Assembly: GCF_032854445.1 (NCBI RefSeq)
Contig: NC_088295.1
Location: 4,282,501-4,346,500, forward strand
From: Liolophura sinensis
Taxonomy: Eukaryota > Mollusca > Polyplacophora > Chitonida > Chitonidae
Direction of reading: 5' to 3'
DNA: 64,000 bases
Positions 12,311 through 23,762 of the stretch are shown here, piece after piece. Each line of letters starts with the position of its first letter. The stretch's first letter is position 1. The translations under genes were made by a program, and so were the position numbers. The notes under the pieces are model-generated. The model made no database searches, was not told the DNA's origin, and saw only the letters and a program-made list of their open reading frames with translations.

Positions 12311-13560
12311 ATTGCATTCTGTTAAAATGAACGTTGCACGTGTAGGAAAATGGCATGTTACTGTGGATTGTAGATTGCTCGGGTTTCTACCAGTCACGTA
12401 TAGTTGCTATATTACAAATGCCTGCAGGACCTTGTTCGCCGAATTCCCTCTTGTATACCACATCGACAGTTGGTGCTTAATAACAAGTCGTCGGAATGTT
12501 GATCCGACGGTGGGGTTGATGGTAAATGGCGGGTAGAGATTCCCAACTCACACTTCATTACCGTGAGAACAGCACCCCGAGGCGCTATCTCCAAGAGCAT
12601 CAATGTAATCGCCTTTAAATGAGACAGACGCTTTGGTTAGAAGATCCGGTAGACAAGGGGTAGGTGTTTATGGTATAGGTAACAATATTAACACTGGAAG
12701 GTTAGCAGATATTTCACCTGGCGTTCAGACAGCCGCTTAGGCCCATCCACCCGATTTTTGATTTATATATTTATGTCTCTGTTGTTGTATATCTTTGCAG
12801 GATGAGCTGCCATCTGATGAGTTCGTGAGGCGCGCGGTGGACGGTGAGTGGTGCTGAGGTGCGGCCTCTCCATCAGCAGCCAGCACAACGCCTTACTATG
12901 TATCACAAGCCCGCGCCGCAGACTCAGGCCGCTCTCCGCAAGACGTCACTCAGTCAGAGGCTCATCCGGCGCCGACATCATCAGCCGCATCTCAATCACC
13001 TCTCTGCTCTTGACCTGATAGGGGTCATCGGGTGCGTATAAACAGGTCGTTAAGCGAAGATACCTGCCGAGGACTCGTTACTGACACTTCTTCTGCCTAT
13101 GTTCACCTGTTTAAGCACAACTTCGCTCTGATCATGCCGCCGTATGGGAAACAATAACCAGCATGGAGTAAAGGGTAGCTGCTGACTTACTTGCGATACA
13201 GAGAAACTGTAAAATTCTGTTACCATTACGTCGCTTGAGGAAACCCAAGTCTTCTCGACAATATTTCAAAATATTCTATTAAACCTTTGCTTTCACGTTA
13301 TCAATTGTGGTTCATTCAACGATACAAAGGCCAGATCAGCTCTCCCTTTAACAATCGGATAGAACATTAACAAAGACAATTTGAGCATCAAATCATTTAC
13401 AGTCACGTTTTATGTGGTTTTGTTATACTAAGGGTAGAAATATTCAGATGTATTGCTGCAGGACTTGTTCACATCTATATCATTCATTACAATGACCTCA
13501 TCCCATCTACATTCTTCAGGAATCACTGAGTTCAGCGTATTTTTGCGCCTCAGTTGGTTC
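12311..13560. other. Unique non-coding stretch
   Basis: No exon is supported. The part near 12780-13040 is moderately GC-rich and begins after a possible acceptor (CTTTGCAG at 12801), but its frame (12844-13041) matches no family I know. Confidence 0.4.
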
Positions 13561-13885
13561 AGCCAACTTCTTGCGACTTACCTGTTTCAGTTCTATTTCT
13601 TGCGACTTACCTGGTTCAGTTCTATTTCTTGCGACTTACCTGTTTCAGTTCTATTTCTTGCGACTTACCTGGTTCAGTTTTATTTCTTGCGACTTACCTG
13701 GTTCAGTTCTATTTCTTGCGACTTACCTGGTTCAGTTTTATTTCTTGCGACTTACCTGGTTCAGTTCTATTTCTTGCGACTTACCTGGTTCAGTTCTATT
13801 TCTTGCGACTTACCTGGTTCAGTTTTATTTCTTGCGACTTACCTGGTTCTGTTCTGTTTCTTGCGACTTACCTGGTTTAGCTGTA
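13561..13885. repeat. 30-bp minisatellite carrying consensus splice donors on the minus strand
   Basis: About eleven copies of a 30-bp unit with TTGCGACTTACCTGGTTCAG followed by TTCTATTTC. Copies are nearly identical, varying mainly C/T at one site. The reverse complement of each unit contains CCAGGTAAGT, a perfect U1 consensus 5' splice site. Confidence 0.95.
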
Positions 13886-14545
13886 TTACTCAGCCGAACT
13901 ACTCAGTTCACAGCATTTATGGAGAACACCAGTGTTTGACACCTCGGGATTATAGGGGTTCATCTGAGGACTTTGAAATCGCCTGATTTAGCTGCATTAC
14001 TCGAGAATCACGGTGTTCCTTGAGAAATCATGCAAGTGTTTTATTAGAATGAGCCGTTTCGGTTTATCGCTCAAAAATCAATCAGTAGATCTATATTTCA
14101 CATCACATGATTCCGCGAGGGAAGTTTTCAGCTATATATTTCGTAGCTTTCACTAGTTTATTTCCGATTCTCCGGGAGTTACTGGTTTCAGCTGTTTGTT
14201 TCGTGTTTCGTGTTTCCTGGGGATGACTGGGTTCAGCTGGTTTTATCGGGGAATAATCCTGGGCAGCTGAATTTCTCTCGAATAGCATAGCTTCTCTGGA
14301 GTCACTCGGCTCAGTTCTAGGACTATATGTATTTCTCGGGTGTCTTCCGGTTCAGTGTATTTAATCTGACATCACCCAGTTCAGCTGTATTAATCAACGT
14401 ATGACTTAGAAATTACCCGGTTCAACCGCATTTCTCGTGAAGAACCCTGTATTGCTGGCCTTCTCTGGAATCGCACGGATTGAACTGTATTTCAAGGGAA
14501 TCTCCTTGTTCTGCCGCATTTCTTGGTTTCTCTAACTCTATGACT
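13886..14545. repeat. Decayed relatives of the 30-bp repeat
   Basis: GGTTCAGCTG-like motifs followed by TATTTCTCGGG-like motifs recur at roughly 40-bp spacing (for example near 14230, 14310, 14350, 14420). They look like an older, diverged flank of the array at 13561. Confidence 0.55.
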
Positions 14546-14550
14546 CGGGG

Positions 14551-14788
14551 ATTTATTTATTTATTTGATTGGTGTTTTAAGCCGTACTCAAGAATATTTC
14601 ACTTATACGACGGAGGCTAGTAATATGGTAGGAGGAAACCCGGGGGAAAACACGAACATCCACAGGTTAATGGCATTTCTTCACATGTACGACATGAAAT
14701 TAAGCCAGCATGAACTGAACTTGAACTAACAGCGATTGCACTGGTGAGAGGCTCCTGTGTCATTGTGCTGCGCATGTACGAAGGCCCC
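14551..14788 (-). mobile_element. SINE copy, diverged
   Basis: The (AAAT)n tail and GATTGGTGTTTTAAGCCGTA lie at the left. The body (TTCACTTATACGACGGAGGC, CACAGGTTAATGGC) and the decayed head (GAGAGGCTCCTGTGTCATTG, GAAGGCCCC) lie at the right. Many substitutions suggest an old insertion. Confidence 0.88.
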
Positions 14789-15863
14789 ACCCGGCAATAC
14801 AGTTATGACTATAGTTTGACCCCTTCATTACGCGAGAATACCATGTAGGGTGTCTAATTTGTAATACAGGTCTAGTAAAACCTGGTTCGGCTGAGCCAGG
14901 CGTGATGCACAACGACGAGATGTAGAGTCTTTGACTCACCTGAGTGTGATATATTATACAGACGGTATCATCTCCGCAACTGTACGTCTGTATCCATCAC
15001 ACGGCCGGTTAGCTGAGCGTGACGCGGCCCGTAGTGTGACCGTCTGCAGACAGTGAGAAGGGGCCAGCTTGGCAGTGCGGGGTAGACTAGTCTGCAGTCG
15101 CATTGTCCTCAAATCAGCTGTAAGTAACAACGCCGGCGTCTCTCACTCACCGAGTTGTTGGCGACAGAATGGGACAATTCAGGCGGTGTATAAAGGCACA
15201 TCAGCCCTCTCCATCTTTACTGGACACATTTACTATACACTACACGTGTCGGCTTTTCGACTGGTGTCATTTTTATGACAGATGGTGTGACAAGTGACAT
15301 TTCGCTGCATATTTAATCTATATCAGAATCTTAGTGGCGAACATAGCGCGCCACGGTGACTGGCTGGGAGCCTCGCAGCTCTCCCGTGATTTACAGGATG
15401 GACAAGCTGTCATCCTCCGTCAATAACCCTCTGTTCCTGTCTCAGTTTATCGAAGACTCGTCTCCGACACTTGTAATTCTCAAGCCCGTAAACGTGCCTT
15501 TAATTCTGACAGTTCCAAACTGTGCTTCAGTCAAACTGTACGATTTGACGCATGTGGCAGATATAATGTTGAGATATTATTAACTACACTCTATTGACTC
15601 GCAGCAAATCTTTGTCCCCTCGTGCAGATCCGTTAATAAAAGCCAAAAACCTTGTAGACTTTAGTGGCATTTAACAAAGATCGGTGCCTTAGGTTTATCG
15701 CCATGATTTGCTGGTGCCAAAGCTGAGGAAAATGGTGTTTGTTATCGCCCTGGATCTTCATGCACCTCCTGTTACGAGGATTGTGGAAAGTAAAGTACCA
15801 ATCATGCACTGACGTGAACCGGATTTGGTGACTTTAACTGACTTTTGTACGCTGAATCCAATG
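14789..15863. other. Unique non-coding stretch with a TATA-like motif
   Basis: GTGTATAAAGGC at 15187 resembles a TATA box, and the frame at 15356-15583 (75 codons) lies downstream. That frame has no recognised domain, so I do not call a gene. Nothing else is seen. Confidence 0.35.
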
Positions 15864-15973
15864 AATGATTCACTGTATCATAGGTAAACATCGGTCAATT
15901 CTCGGATTTTGTTTAATGTTTCCCCGAACAAGTATTTTAGGCTGGGGCATGGACTATGATACAGTGAATCATT
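15864..15973. repeat. 20-bp perfect inverted repeat
   Basis: AATGATTCACTGTATCATAG at 15864-15883 is the exact reverse complement of 15954-15973, with a 70-base loop. It could form a hairpin in DNA or RNA. It sits at the edge of the GGGCTT repeat. Confidence 0.9.
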
Positions 15974-16205
15974 GGGCATGGACATGGGCTTGGGGCATGA
16001 GCATGGGCCTGGGCTTGGGCTTGGGCTTGGGCTTGGGCTTGGACTGGGGATTGGGCTTGGGCTTGTATATGGGTTTGGGCATGGGCTTGGGCTTGGGGCA
16101 TGGACATGGGTTTGGTCCTGGACTTGGGCTTGAGTATAGGCATGGGCATGGGCTTGTGCTTGGACTGGGGTTGGGAATGGGTTTGGGCATGGACATGAGC
16201 TTGGG
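15974..16205. repeat. GGGCTT-type hexanucleotide repeat, G-quadruplex prone
   Basis: Repeats of GGGCTT and GGGCAT dominate. GGG tracts start at 16005, 16011, 16017, 16023, 16029 and 16035, each separated by three bases, which fits the G-quadruplex rule on the plus strand. The hexamer is not the TTAGGG telomere repeat. Confidence 0.92.
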
Positions 16206-16311
16206 CTACTTTCAGGCGATGATAATTACGAGAATACGGTTATAAGTACGATTTTTTGTTAAAGTGGCCTTTAAATGGTGACTGCATGCGAGCACTAAAC
16301 AGCCAGGTTTA

Positions 16312-16720
16312 TGAGCTGATCAGCTGTAGTCAGACAGGTATAATGTGCAACCAGGACTGATCACCTGTTGGGAGAGAGGTATGAAGTGAAGCCAGGACTG
16401 ATTAGCTGTAGTCAGACAGGTATAATGTGCAACCAGGACTGATCACCTGTTGGGAGAGAGGTATGAAGTGAAGCCAGGACTGATTAGCTGTAGTCAGACA
16501 GGTATAATGTGCAACCAGGACTGATCAGCTGTTGGGAGACAGGCGTGACGTGAACCCAGGACAGATCAGCTGTAGTGAGGCCGGTGTGAAGCCAGGACTG
16601 ATCAGCAGTAGTGAGACAGGTGTGAAGTGAAGCCAGGACTGATCAATTGTAGTGAGACAGGTGTGACGTGAAACCAGGAATGATAAGTTGTAGTCTGACA
16701 GGTGTGACGCGAAGTCAGGG
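16312..16720. repeat. About 44-bp tandem repeat with an 88-bp higher-order period
   Basis: Units share CCAGGACTGATCAGCTGTAG followed by GACAGGTGTGAAGTGAAG. The first copies alternate two variants (TATAATGTGCAACC and TATGAAGTGAAGCC), giving a two-unit period. Later copies are single variants. Confidence 0.85.
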
Positions 16721-17066
16721 CTGTCCTCTGTCCCTAGATCTCCATTTATCCAATTGATTCTCTGCAAGTTGTCCTCCGCCAGCTATACAGCTGTGGTTTA
16801 GCGGTTAGCTGCATGACTTTTTACTGGTGGCAATAAAAAATGTCTCCACCCATTTCATCTTGCACGGTTACTTGTCCTGACCAACAGTTTAGGCGCTACT
16901 ACTGTCAACCAATATGTAAGGTACCATTTTTCTGCAATACTTACAGTGATAAAATTTCTCAAAGAATTTCTCCATGTGTAGGAAGTTATGACGAAATCTC
17001 GGACAGAAATGTGTAACTTTATTTGATCATTGTCACGTGATCTGGGTCGGTTGTATAATCTTCAGG
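16721..17066. other. Unique non-coding stretch
   Basis: No gene, RNA or repeat was recognised between the 44-bp and 72-bp arrays. Confidence 0.5.
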
Positions 17067-18076
17067 TTTCGTCTCGTACACAGAAGATTGATCCCCCCCC
17101 CATTGATACTACATTACAGTAATCATATATAACCTTGAGGTTTCGCCCAGTACACAGAAGACTGATTCCCGCCATTGATACTACATTACAGTAATCACAA
17201 ATAACCTTGAGGTTTCGTCCTGTACATAGAAGATTGATCCCCGCCACTGATACTACATTACAGTAATCACATATAACATTGCGGTTTCGTCCTGTACACA
17301 GAAGACTGATTTCCCGCCATTGATACTACATTACAGTAATCGCATATAACCTTGAGGTTTCGTCCTGTACACAGAAAATTTACGCCCCGCTAATGTACTA
17401 CATTACAGTAATCACATATAACCTTGAGGGTTCGTCCTGTACACAGAAGACTGATTCCCCGCCACTGATACTACATTACAGTAATCACATATAACCTTGA
17501 GGTTTCGTCCTAAACACAGAAGACTGATTCTCCGCCATTGATAGTACATTACAGTAAGCACATATGACCTTGAGGTTTCGTCCTAAACACAGAAGACTGA
17601 TTACCCGCTATTTATACTACATTACAGTAATCACTTATAACCTTGAGGTTTCGTCCTGTACACAGAAGACTGATTCCCCGCCACTGATACTACATTACAG
17701 TAATCACATATAACCTTGAGGTTTCGTCCTAAACACAGAAGACTGATTCTCCGCCATTGATAGTACATTACAGTAAGCACATATGACCTTGAGGTTTCGC
17801 CCAGTACACAGAAGACTGATTACCCGCTATTTATACTACATTACAGTAATCACATATAACCTTGAGGTTTCGTCCTGTACACAGAAGATTGATTCCCCGC
17901 CATTGATACTACATTACAGTAATCACTTACAACCTTGAGGTTTCGTCCTGTACACAGAAGTTTGACGCCCCGCTAATATACTACATTACAGTAATCACAT
18001 ATAACCTTGAGGTTTCGTCCTGTACACAGAAGACTGATTCCCCGCCATTGATACTACATTACAGTAATCACATATA
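17067..18076. repeat. 72-bp minisatellite
   Basis: About 14 copies of a 72-bp unit containing GAGGTTTCGTCCTGTACACA, AGACTGATTCCCCGCC and ACTACATTACAGTAATCACA. Successive GGTTTCG starts at 17139, 17211 and 17283 confirm the period. A 144-bp variant pair (TAAACACAG, CAGTAAGCACATATGACC) recurs near 17510 and 17730. Confidence 0.96.
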
Positions 18077-18324
18077 ATTGCTGAAAACTGAGAAGTAAGG
18101 TAGTTGAAGATTATTCAGTCAAAGGAAAGAGCTTGAAAACAGGGATCAGCAGAGCATGACTTCTCTGAGATTGGAGAGTGCAGAGCGGGAGGCAGCGATA
18201 GGGGACCATGCGGCGATGTGAGCGGGTGTTGAAGATCGCGTCTGATCAGATCGTTATCTCGTGTATCGTAGCACTGACGCCCTATGTCTGATCAACACCA
18301 TGCCTAATTAACTAACATGAAACG
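18077..18324. other. Unique non-coding stretch
   Basis: Short spacer with no supported gene. It contains a moderately GC-rich segment at 18170-18240. Confidence 0.4.
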
Positions 18325-18412
18325 GAATTAAGGACTGCGTTGTTCAGCCCACCTGAGGAAAGTCGGTACAGAATTAAGGACTACGTTGCTCAGCCCACCT
18401 GAGGAAAGTCGG
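18325..18412. repeat. 46-bp direct duplication
   Basis: Two copies of a 46-bp unit (GAATTAAGGACTGCGTTGTT and CACCTGAGGAAAGTCGGT), starting at 18325 and 18371, differ at a few bases. Confidence 0.85.
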
Positions 18413-18811
18413 TCATATATTGGCCACATCAAACAGCTAGATGAGCGTTTTAACTGGTGGATATTATATCAGATGAAACTGTTGACCGTTGGACCCGTTA
18501 CATCGCCACTATGGAATGTCACGCCACAAATAGTTTAGAGGAAGGTATCTTACTGGCGACACTGAGAGGAAAACGTGTGCTGCTTAACATCTCAGTTCAA
18601 GAGACCTACCGATTAAACGGTTTAATATTTACTGGTTGATAAAAGTCAAGTATCATATCTATGATAACCAAACCCCTCTGATACAATCTAATTATCGAAA
18701 GATGTCCCATATACATACGTTAACACCTGTAAATATCGAAGTGACTTTCTTGACTTTTATTTGTGATTGCTGATCATTACCCCTCAGCACAGCTCGTCTA
18801 ACCCTACCTAA
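18413..18811. other. Unique non-coding stretch
   Basis: A 60-codon frame at 18457-18639 (MDIISDETVDRW...) matches nothing I recognise. No splice context or repeat is seen. Confidence 0.35.
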
Positions 18812-18883
18812 CCGTTTGGAATGATGAGCACAATGAAGAGTCGAAAACCGTTTGGACTGATGAGCACAATGAAGAGTCGAAAC
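18812..18883. repeat. 36-bp direct duplication
   Basis: Two near-identical copies beginning CCGTTTGGAATGATGAGCAC and CCGTTTGGACTGATGAGCAC, 36 bp apart. Confidence 0.85.
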
Positions 18884-18927
18884 TATTTTGCGTTTTTCTT
18901 AGTCACTGCATTTCGTGGGAAAATAAT

Positions 18928-19556
18928 TATAAGAAAGCACAATCACTTGTGTGGTGGAAATAAGCTTAAAACTGAGCCAAACATCTCTTATAACTGCCTT
19001 AAGTTCTCTATTAAATATAAGAAAGCACAATCACTTATATGGTGGAAATAAGCTTAAAACTGAGCCAAACATCTCTTATAACTGCCTTAAGGTCTCTGTT
19101 AGATATAAGAAAGCACAATCACTTATGTGGTGGAAATAAGGTTAAAATTGAGCCAAAAGTCTCTTATAACTGCTTTAAGGTCTCTGTTAGATATAAGAAA
19201 GCACAATCACTTATGTCGTGGAAATAAGCTTAAAACTGAGCCAAAAGTCTCTTATAACTGCCTTAAGGTCTCTGTTAGATATAAGAAAGCACAATCACTT
19301 ATGTGGTGGAAATAAGGTTAAAACTGAGCCAAAAATCTCCTATAACTGCCTTAAGGTCTCTGTTAGATATAAGAAAGCACAATCACTTATGTGGTGGAAG
19401 TAAGGTTAAAACTGAGCCAAAAATCTCCTATAACTGCCTTAAGGTCTCTGTTAGATATAAGAAAGCACAATCACTTATGTGGTGGAAATAAGGTTAAAAC
19501 TGAGCCAAACATCTCTTATAACTGCCTTAAGGTCTCCGTTAAATATAAGAAAGATA
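18928..19556. repeat. 88-bp minisatellite
   Basis: Seven copies start with TATAAGAAAGCACAATCACT at 18928 and then every 88 bp, with an eighth partial copy. Copies are highly similar. Because 88 is not a multiple of three, short frames restart in each unit, giving the staggered series of about 62-codon open frames. These are not genes. Confidence 0.96.
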
Positions 19557-19666
19557 AAAACAATATGTCAGCGCATTTAATGTGAACTATGCAGATTGGT
19601 TATTTATGATTAACTAGGACATTAACTCGGAATAACTAGGAATGTTCGTTCAAACAAGTCATACCT

Positions 19667-20070
19667 TTCAGATCGCCCATCTGGGGCCTCCGTGGCTCAG
19701 TCGGTTAGCGCGCTACGAGCGTGACCCAGGAGCCTCTCACCAATTGCGGTCGCTGTGAGTTCAAGTCCAGCTCATACTAGCTTCCTCTCCGGCCGTAAGT
19801 GGTAAGGTCTGCAAGCAACCTGCGGATGGTCGTGGGTTTCCCCCGGGCTGTGCCCGGTTTCCACCCACCATAATGCTGGCCGCCGTCGTATAAGTGAAAT
19901 ATTCTTGAGTACGGCGTAAAACACCAATCAAAAAAAAAAAAAAAAATCAACAGATCGGTCATCTAACACTGGAATCATTTCAGATCGCCCATCTATCACT
20001 GGATTTTTCAGATCGCCCATCTAACACTGGAATCATTTCAGATCGACCATCTAACATTGCAATCATACAT
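19667..20070. repeat. About 30-bp repeat interrupted by a SINE
   Basis: Copies of CAGATCGCCCATCTAACACT followed by GGAATCATTT lie at 19669-19682 and 19951-20070. The SINE at 19683 lies between them. Confidence 0.8.
19683..19946 (+). mobile_element. Full-length tRNA-derived SINE
   Basis: It starts GGGGCCTCCGTGGCTCAGTC with an intact A box TGGCTCAGTCGG and a B-box-like GAGTTCAAGTCC. The body is intact, and the tail AAACACCAATC ends in an A run instead of (AAAT)n. Flanking CAGATCGCCCATCT and CAGATCGGTCATCT may be a target-site duplication or simply units of the surrounding repeat. Confidence 0.93.
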
Positions 20071-22687
20071 TCGGGAAATATAGCTAATAGACTGCAATGT
20101 ATACAAGAGATCATGCTATAAAGCATTTGGTAATTAAATGTCCGGGGACTCAAAGCTGCGCACTTATTAGCTTTGAGTTTGACCACTGAGTCAGCGAGGG
20201 ATACTACCCACTTGTAGAGTTTCTTGCGCAAGAAGAGATTCTTGGAGCTACCTTTCTCAACGCTAATCTGTAGACCCTGGCACGATCCGTACGTGTTTGT
20301 GCAAGTGGTCTCTATGCCGGAGGTAGAGTTATTTTTTCCTCTCAGATTTATCAAACGTCTGCCACGGAGTAAGAAGAAGCTGTCAGCTGACATAAAGAAT
20401 TCAGAATTTGCCGGGTTTTATTGTTCCCTGAGTCTGTAAAGCTGACATTAAAACCAATGAGGTTTGTGTGGAAGTGAGATGTAGGAAAGCAAGTAGCAGT
20501 TGTCATGTGACATCACCAGACAGCTGATAGGGCTCTGCTTCCGGTCTAGAGGTCTGGAAGCGGTAAATCAGTTATATAGCCAGATATCACGTGATCTAGG
20601 GTGTGTGATGCGGTCAGTTATGGAATTGCGTTAAGGCCAAAGACTTATAGAACAAGAAAATAAACATTCCCTTATCACTGCCGACGGATTTAAGACAGAT
20701 CCCTGTCCAACTAGGTCGGCCAACACTAGCCGATTATTCCATCAGTTTTGCCTTGCTCGGTGACTTATTCCATATGTAAACAACTTGGTACATTAGTAAG
20801 TTGTGGAGAGCTGAAATTACACATTAACTGTGAATACATGATGTGTCATTTTATTATGTATACATGTATAAGAAGTAGTCAAATAACAAAAGCTAGGGAT
20901 ATATGCTTCCGGAGTTAGGCGTATACGTACACATACCTGTAGCGGACATATGCTGACAGGTGACCGAATGTCTGTACACAAGAGACAGAGAGTAGTATGT
21001 TTTTAATAGCACAGCGACTCAATAACCCTGTGTCTGAACCAAGCTCAGCTCATGCCATGCCAGCAGCCTGCCAGCTTTTCACATTTTCACGCATACATTA
21101 AGTAGAAGGAACAATTATGGCCTTGCGCTAACTTGGAAATATTAACTGGATATGCCGTTTAGTGGCAATACCATTTTAGAGCTATGAAAGAGTATGGCTT
21201 TTGATACATTAACGGTAATAACAATAATAATAATATGAGAAAGTTGAAATCCTTAGCTTTCGTTTTATTATTTTTATTTTGGAAAGAAATTTGCACTTTA
21301 TCACAAAATCAGCGGGTTGGAGTTCGTGTATTCTCTGACGTGAAATTGTCAAATCCATATTCCAAACTTGATTTAATTTTTTTTTTGGGTGCGCTGTTCT
21401 GTCAACTGCCTCAAAAGTTGAATGCATGGTATTTTTCTGAGCATCGCAATTACTGTGTTCACAATGTCCCAAACCAAGTATCTAAATCGCGTATTTCAAG
21501 GCAAGCAACCTTTCGTCGTAATTAAGCACGTTTGTCTGGAATGCTTGAGCTCATTAACCCCGGTCTGTCTCTCTCTATATTATAGTAAAATCATAAGCAA
21601 TATTGCCAAGAAGAATCTGTACAGAGGCCGACTACAATGATGGCCAAAGTGAGATTCGAACTCTGGCCTAAGGAGATCATCACAGCCATCGTCACAAATG
21701 GAAGTGTCACCACTCCTATCTGTGTCTGTACACCACGTAATGATGTTCCCAGATCTTAAGTCCTTAACATCCCTTGGTAATTGAATTGTCAGTCAATGAG
21801 ATTAGCGGTTTTTATAGTGTCCGGGCTGTTACCTCACATCCGGGGGTCTCAGGGAATCTCCGCGGCTGCCCGTGGGTCTCTCTCATGGGGTAACAGGCAA
21901 AGGTGAGAAGGAGGGCGGGGTTAGAAGCTTCTGTCTCATCTGCTCGTTTAGTTCCGTAAGGAGACAGCCGCATTCGGCGACTGCCGACCAATACAGTGGG
22001 GATCGATGATCCGGCGCCACAGGACCATTGTCTCGACCACTCACGCTTATTTCACAGCCATAAACGGACACCACTAACCGCACACACAAATAAATACACC
22101 GAAATTATCTTTTCTATACATATTCTGTCGCTTAGGAGAGAAAAGGCATTTATACTGGTGAATGGCGGAGGACAATGAGTTTGCAAGCCTGGTACAATAG
22201 CGAGGTGAGAAGAGCCTTGTTGAGGCGTGCAGTCAGGAGGATGACAAATTAACAGATAGCCTCTGCCCAGGTGAGAACAACAGCCGTGTATGCGGTTGGA
22301 CGCCTGGGTGACGCCAGGCCCACACTGGACAGAGGCCGGACAGTCGGCCAGCAGAGCTGTGAGAAACAACGGCCCAATTGGCAGCCCGCCGCCGGCTAAT
22401 GGCACGGAAGAATAAGGGCGGCTCGGCGGAGGAAGGTAAAGGGTGTGATAAACTGTAAGCTACCTCCAAGGGCAAATCATTGATACCAGCAGGACTGTGA
22501 GGCCCCCGCCGGAGAGGCAACTGGCATGGCTCCCCGCTCTTCTCATTGTTACTCACAACTGTATTGTGATCGACTTAGTGATTGGAGGTCTACTTAAACC
22601 ATCGGGATTTCAGCGAAAAAAAAAGCGATAATGAAATAACGCTCACAGCCCATCAAAAATAATCAGACTAACCAGTAGAAGAATAGT
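20071..22687. other. Unique non-coding stretch
   Basis: No exon is supported. The overlapping frames near 19980-20440 and 21235-21525 have no recognisable domain. A GC-rich segment lies at about 22250-22530 and could be regulatory. No repeat was recognised. Confidence 0.4.
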
Positions 22688-22997
22688 CAGATCGCATACA
22701 TCCACGATTGCAAACCTGATTCATGTACAAAGGACAGCTCGTTGTAATCAGATCGCATACATCCATGATTGCAAACTTGATTCATGCACAAAGGACAGCT
22801 CGTTGTAATCAGATCGCATACATCCATGATTGCAAACCTGATTCATGTACAAAAGACAGCTCGTTGTAATCAGATCGCATACATCCATGATTGCAAACCT
22901 GATTCATGTACAAAGGACAGCTCGTTGTAATCAGATCGCATACATCCATGACTGCAAACCTGATTCATGTACAAAGGACAGCTCGTTGTAATCAGTT
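22688..22997. repeat. 61-bp tandem repeat, five copies
   Basis: Units begin CAGATCGCATACATCCATGA and end AGGACAGCTCGTTGTAAT, starting at 22688, 22749, 22810, 22871 and 22932. Only a few bases differ between copies, so the amplification is recent. Confidence 0.95.
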
Positions 22998-23571
22998 CGC
23001 ATACTCAAAGAAAATACGATTCTCCACAATATGTTATGAAATTTGCAGTTCATTTCATTTCGTTACCAAGAAAAAAAAGAACTAGTATTTGGCTTAAAAT
23101 CTATGGTCATGCTATATTAGGGTAACACATGCCCAGTGCATAAAGATAGATACTCAACATAAAAGCGGTATGTGAAGGTCAGGCGATATTTCCGGTTGCG
23201 ACATTTTAACCAGCAACCTTTCGCCACGCCTTATATTATCAAAAGCGTGAAAAGACCACTCAGTTGTTGCTCAATCTACACTCTCACCTCCAGATAACCC
23301 CTTTTGTACACAACCAACGTAGGGTGAAGTGCTAAGAGATGTATAATACCGAATGTATGCCAAAATGCTGTGATCTCATGGAAGGATTAAGTTCTGACGA
23401 AATGTTCACGGTAAAATTAAGAAAGGGTGCTAAAAGTATTCAGACAGGATTGTACTGAAGAAAGTAACGTTGTTCACTGTGCACAGATAGCTCATTTGGT
23501 TTTGACAGGATGAGCCAGGTTGCACAGGCTCCACAGAAGTCCGTATTAAAACGTGGACGGTATATTATTAT
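22998..23571. other. Unique non-coding stretch
   Basis: AT-rich DNA with no recognised gene or repeat. Confidence 0.5.
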
Positions 23572-23762
23572 ATATTATTTGATTTGAGTTTTACGCTAGA
23601 CTCAAGAATAGCTCACTTATACAGCGTCGGCAAGCATAATGGTTTGAGGAAATAGGGTAGAGCCCGGGGCAAACTCGCCATAGGTTGCAGACAGACTCGG
23701 AGAGGAAGCCAAGATGAGCTGGACTTGAACTCACCGTATTGGCGAGAGGTTCCTTTAAGCTA
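23572..23762 (-). mobile_element. SINE copy, heavily diverged
   Basis: Recognisable parts are GACTCAAGAATAGCTCACTT, AGAGGAAGCCAAGATGAGCT and GGACTTGAACTCACCGTATT. The head ends at the decayed GAGAGGTTCC and the A box is lost. Confidence 0.85.

Noticed and set aside
15356-15583. 75-codon frame downstream of a TATA-like motif
   Set aside because: One TATA-like word and a short frame without a family match are expected by chance.
15974-16205. Interstitial telomere repeat
   Set aside because: The hexamer is GGGCTT or GGGCAT, not TTAGGG, and the tract is irregular.
19683-19760. tRNA gene
   Set aside because: The A box and B box belong to the head of a SINE that continues into a conserved body and tail. 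The acceptor stem does not pair as in a true tRNA.
19980-20393. 137-codon minus-strand frame
   Set aside because: It has no recognised domain, it runs into the 30-bp repeat, and an opposing frame overlaps it. Support is too weak to call a gene.
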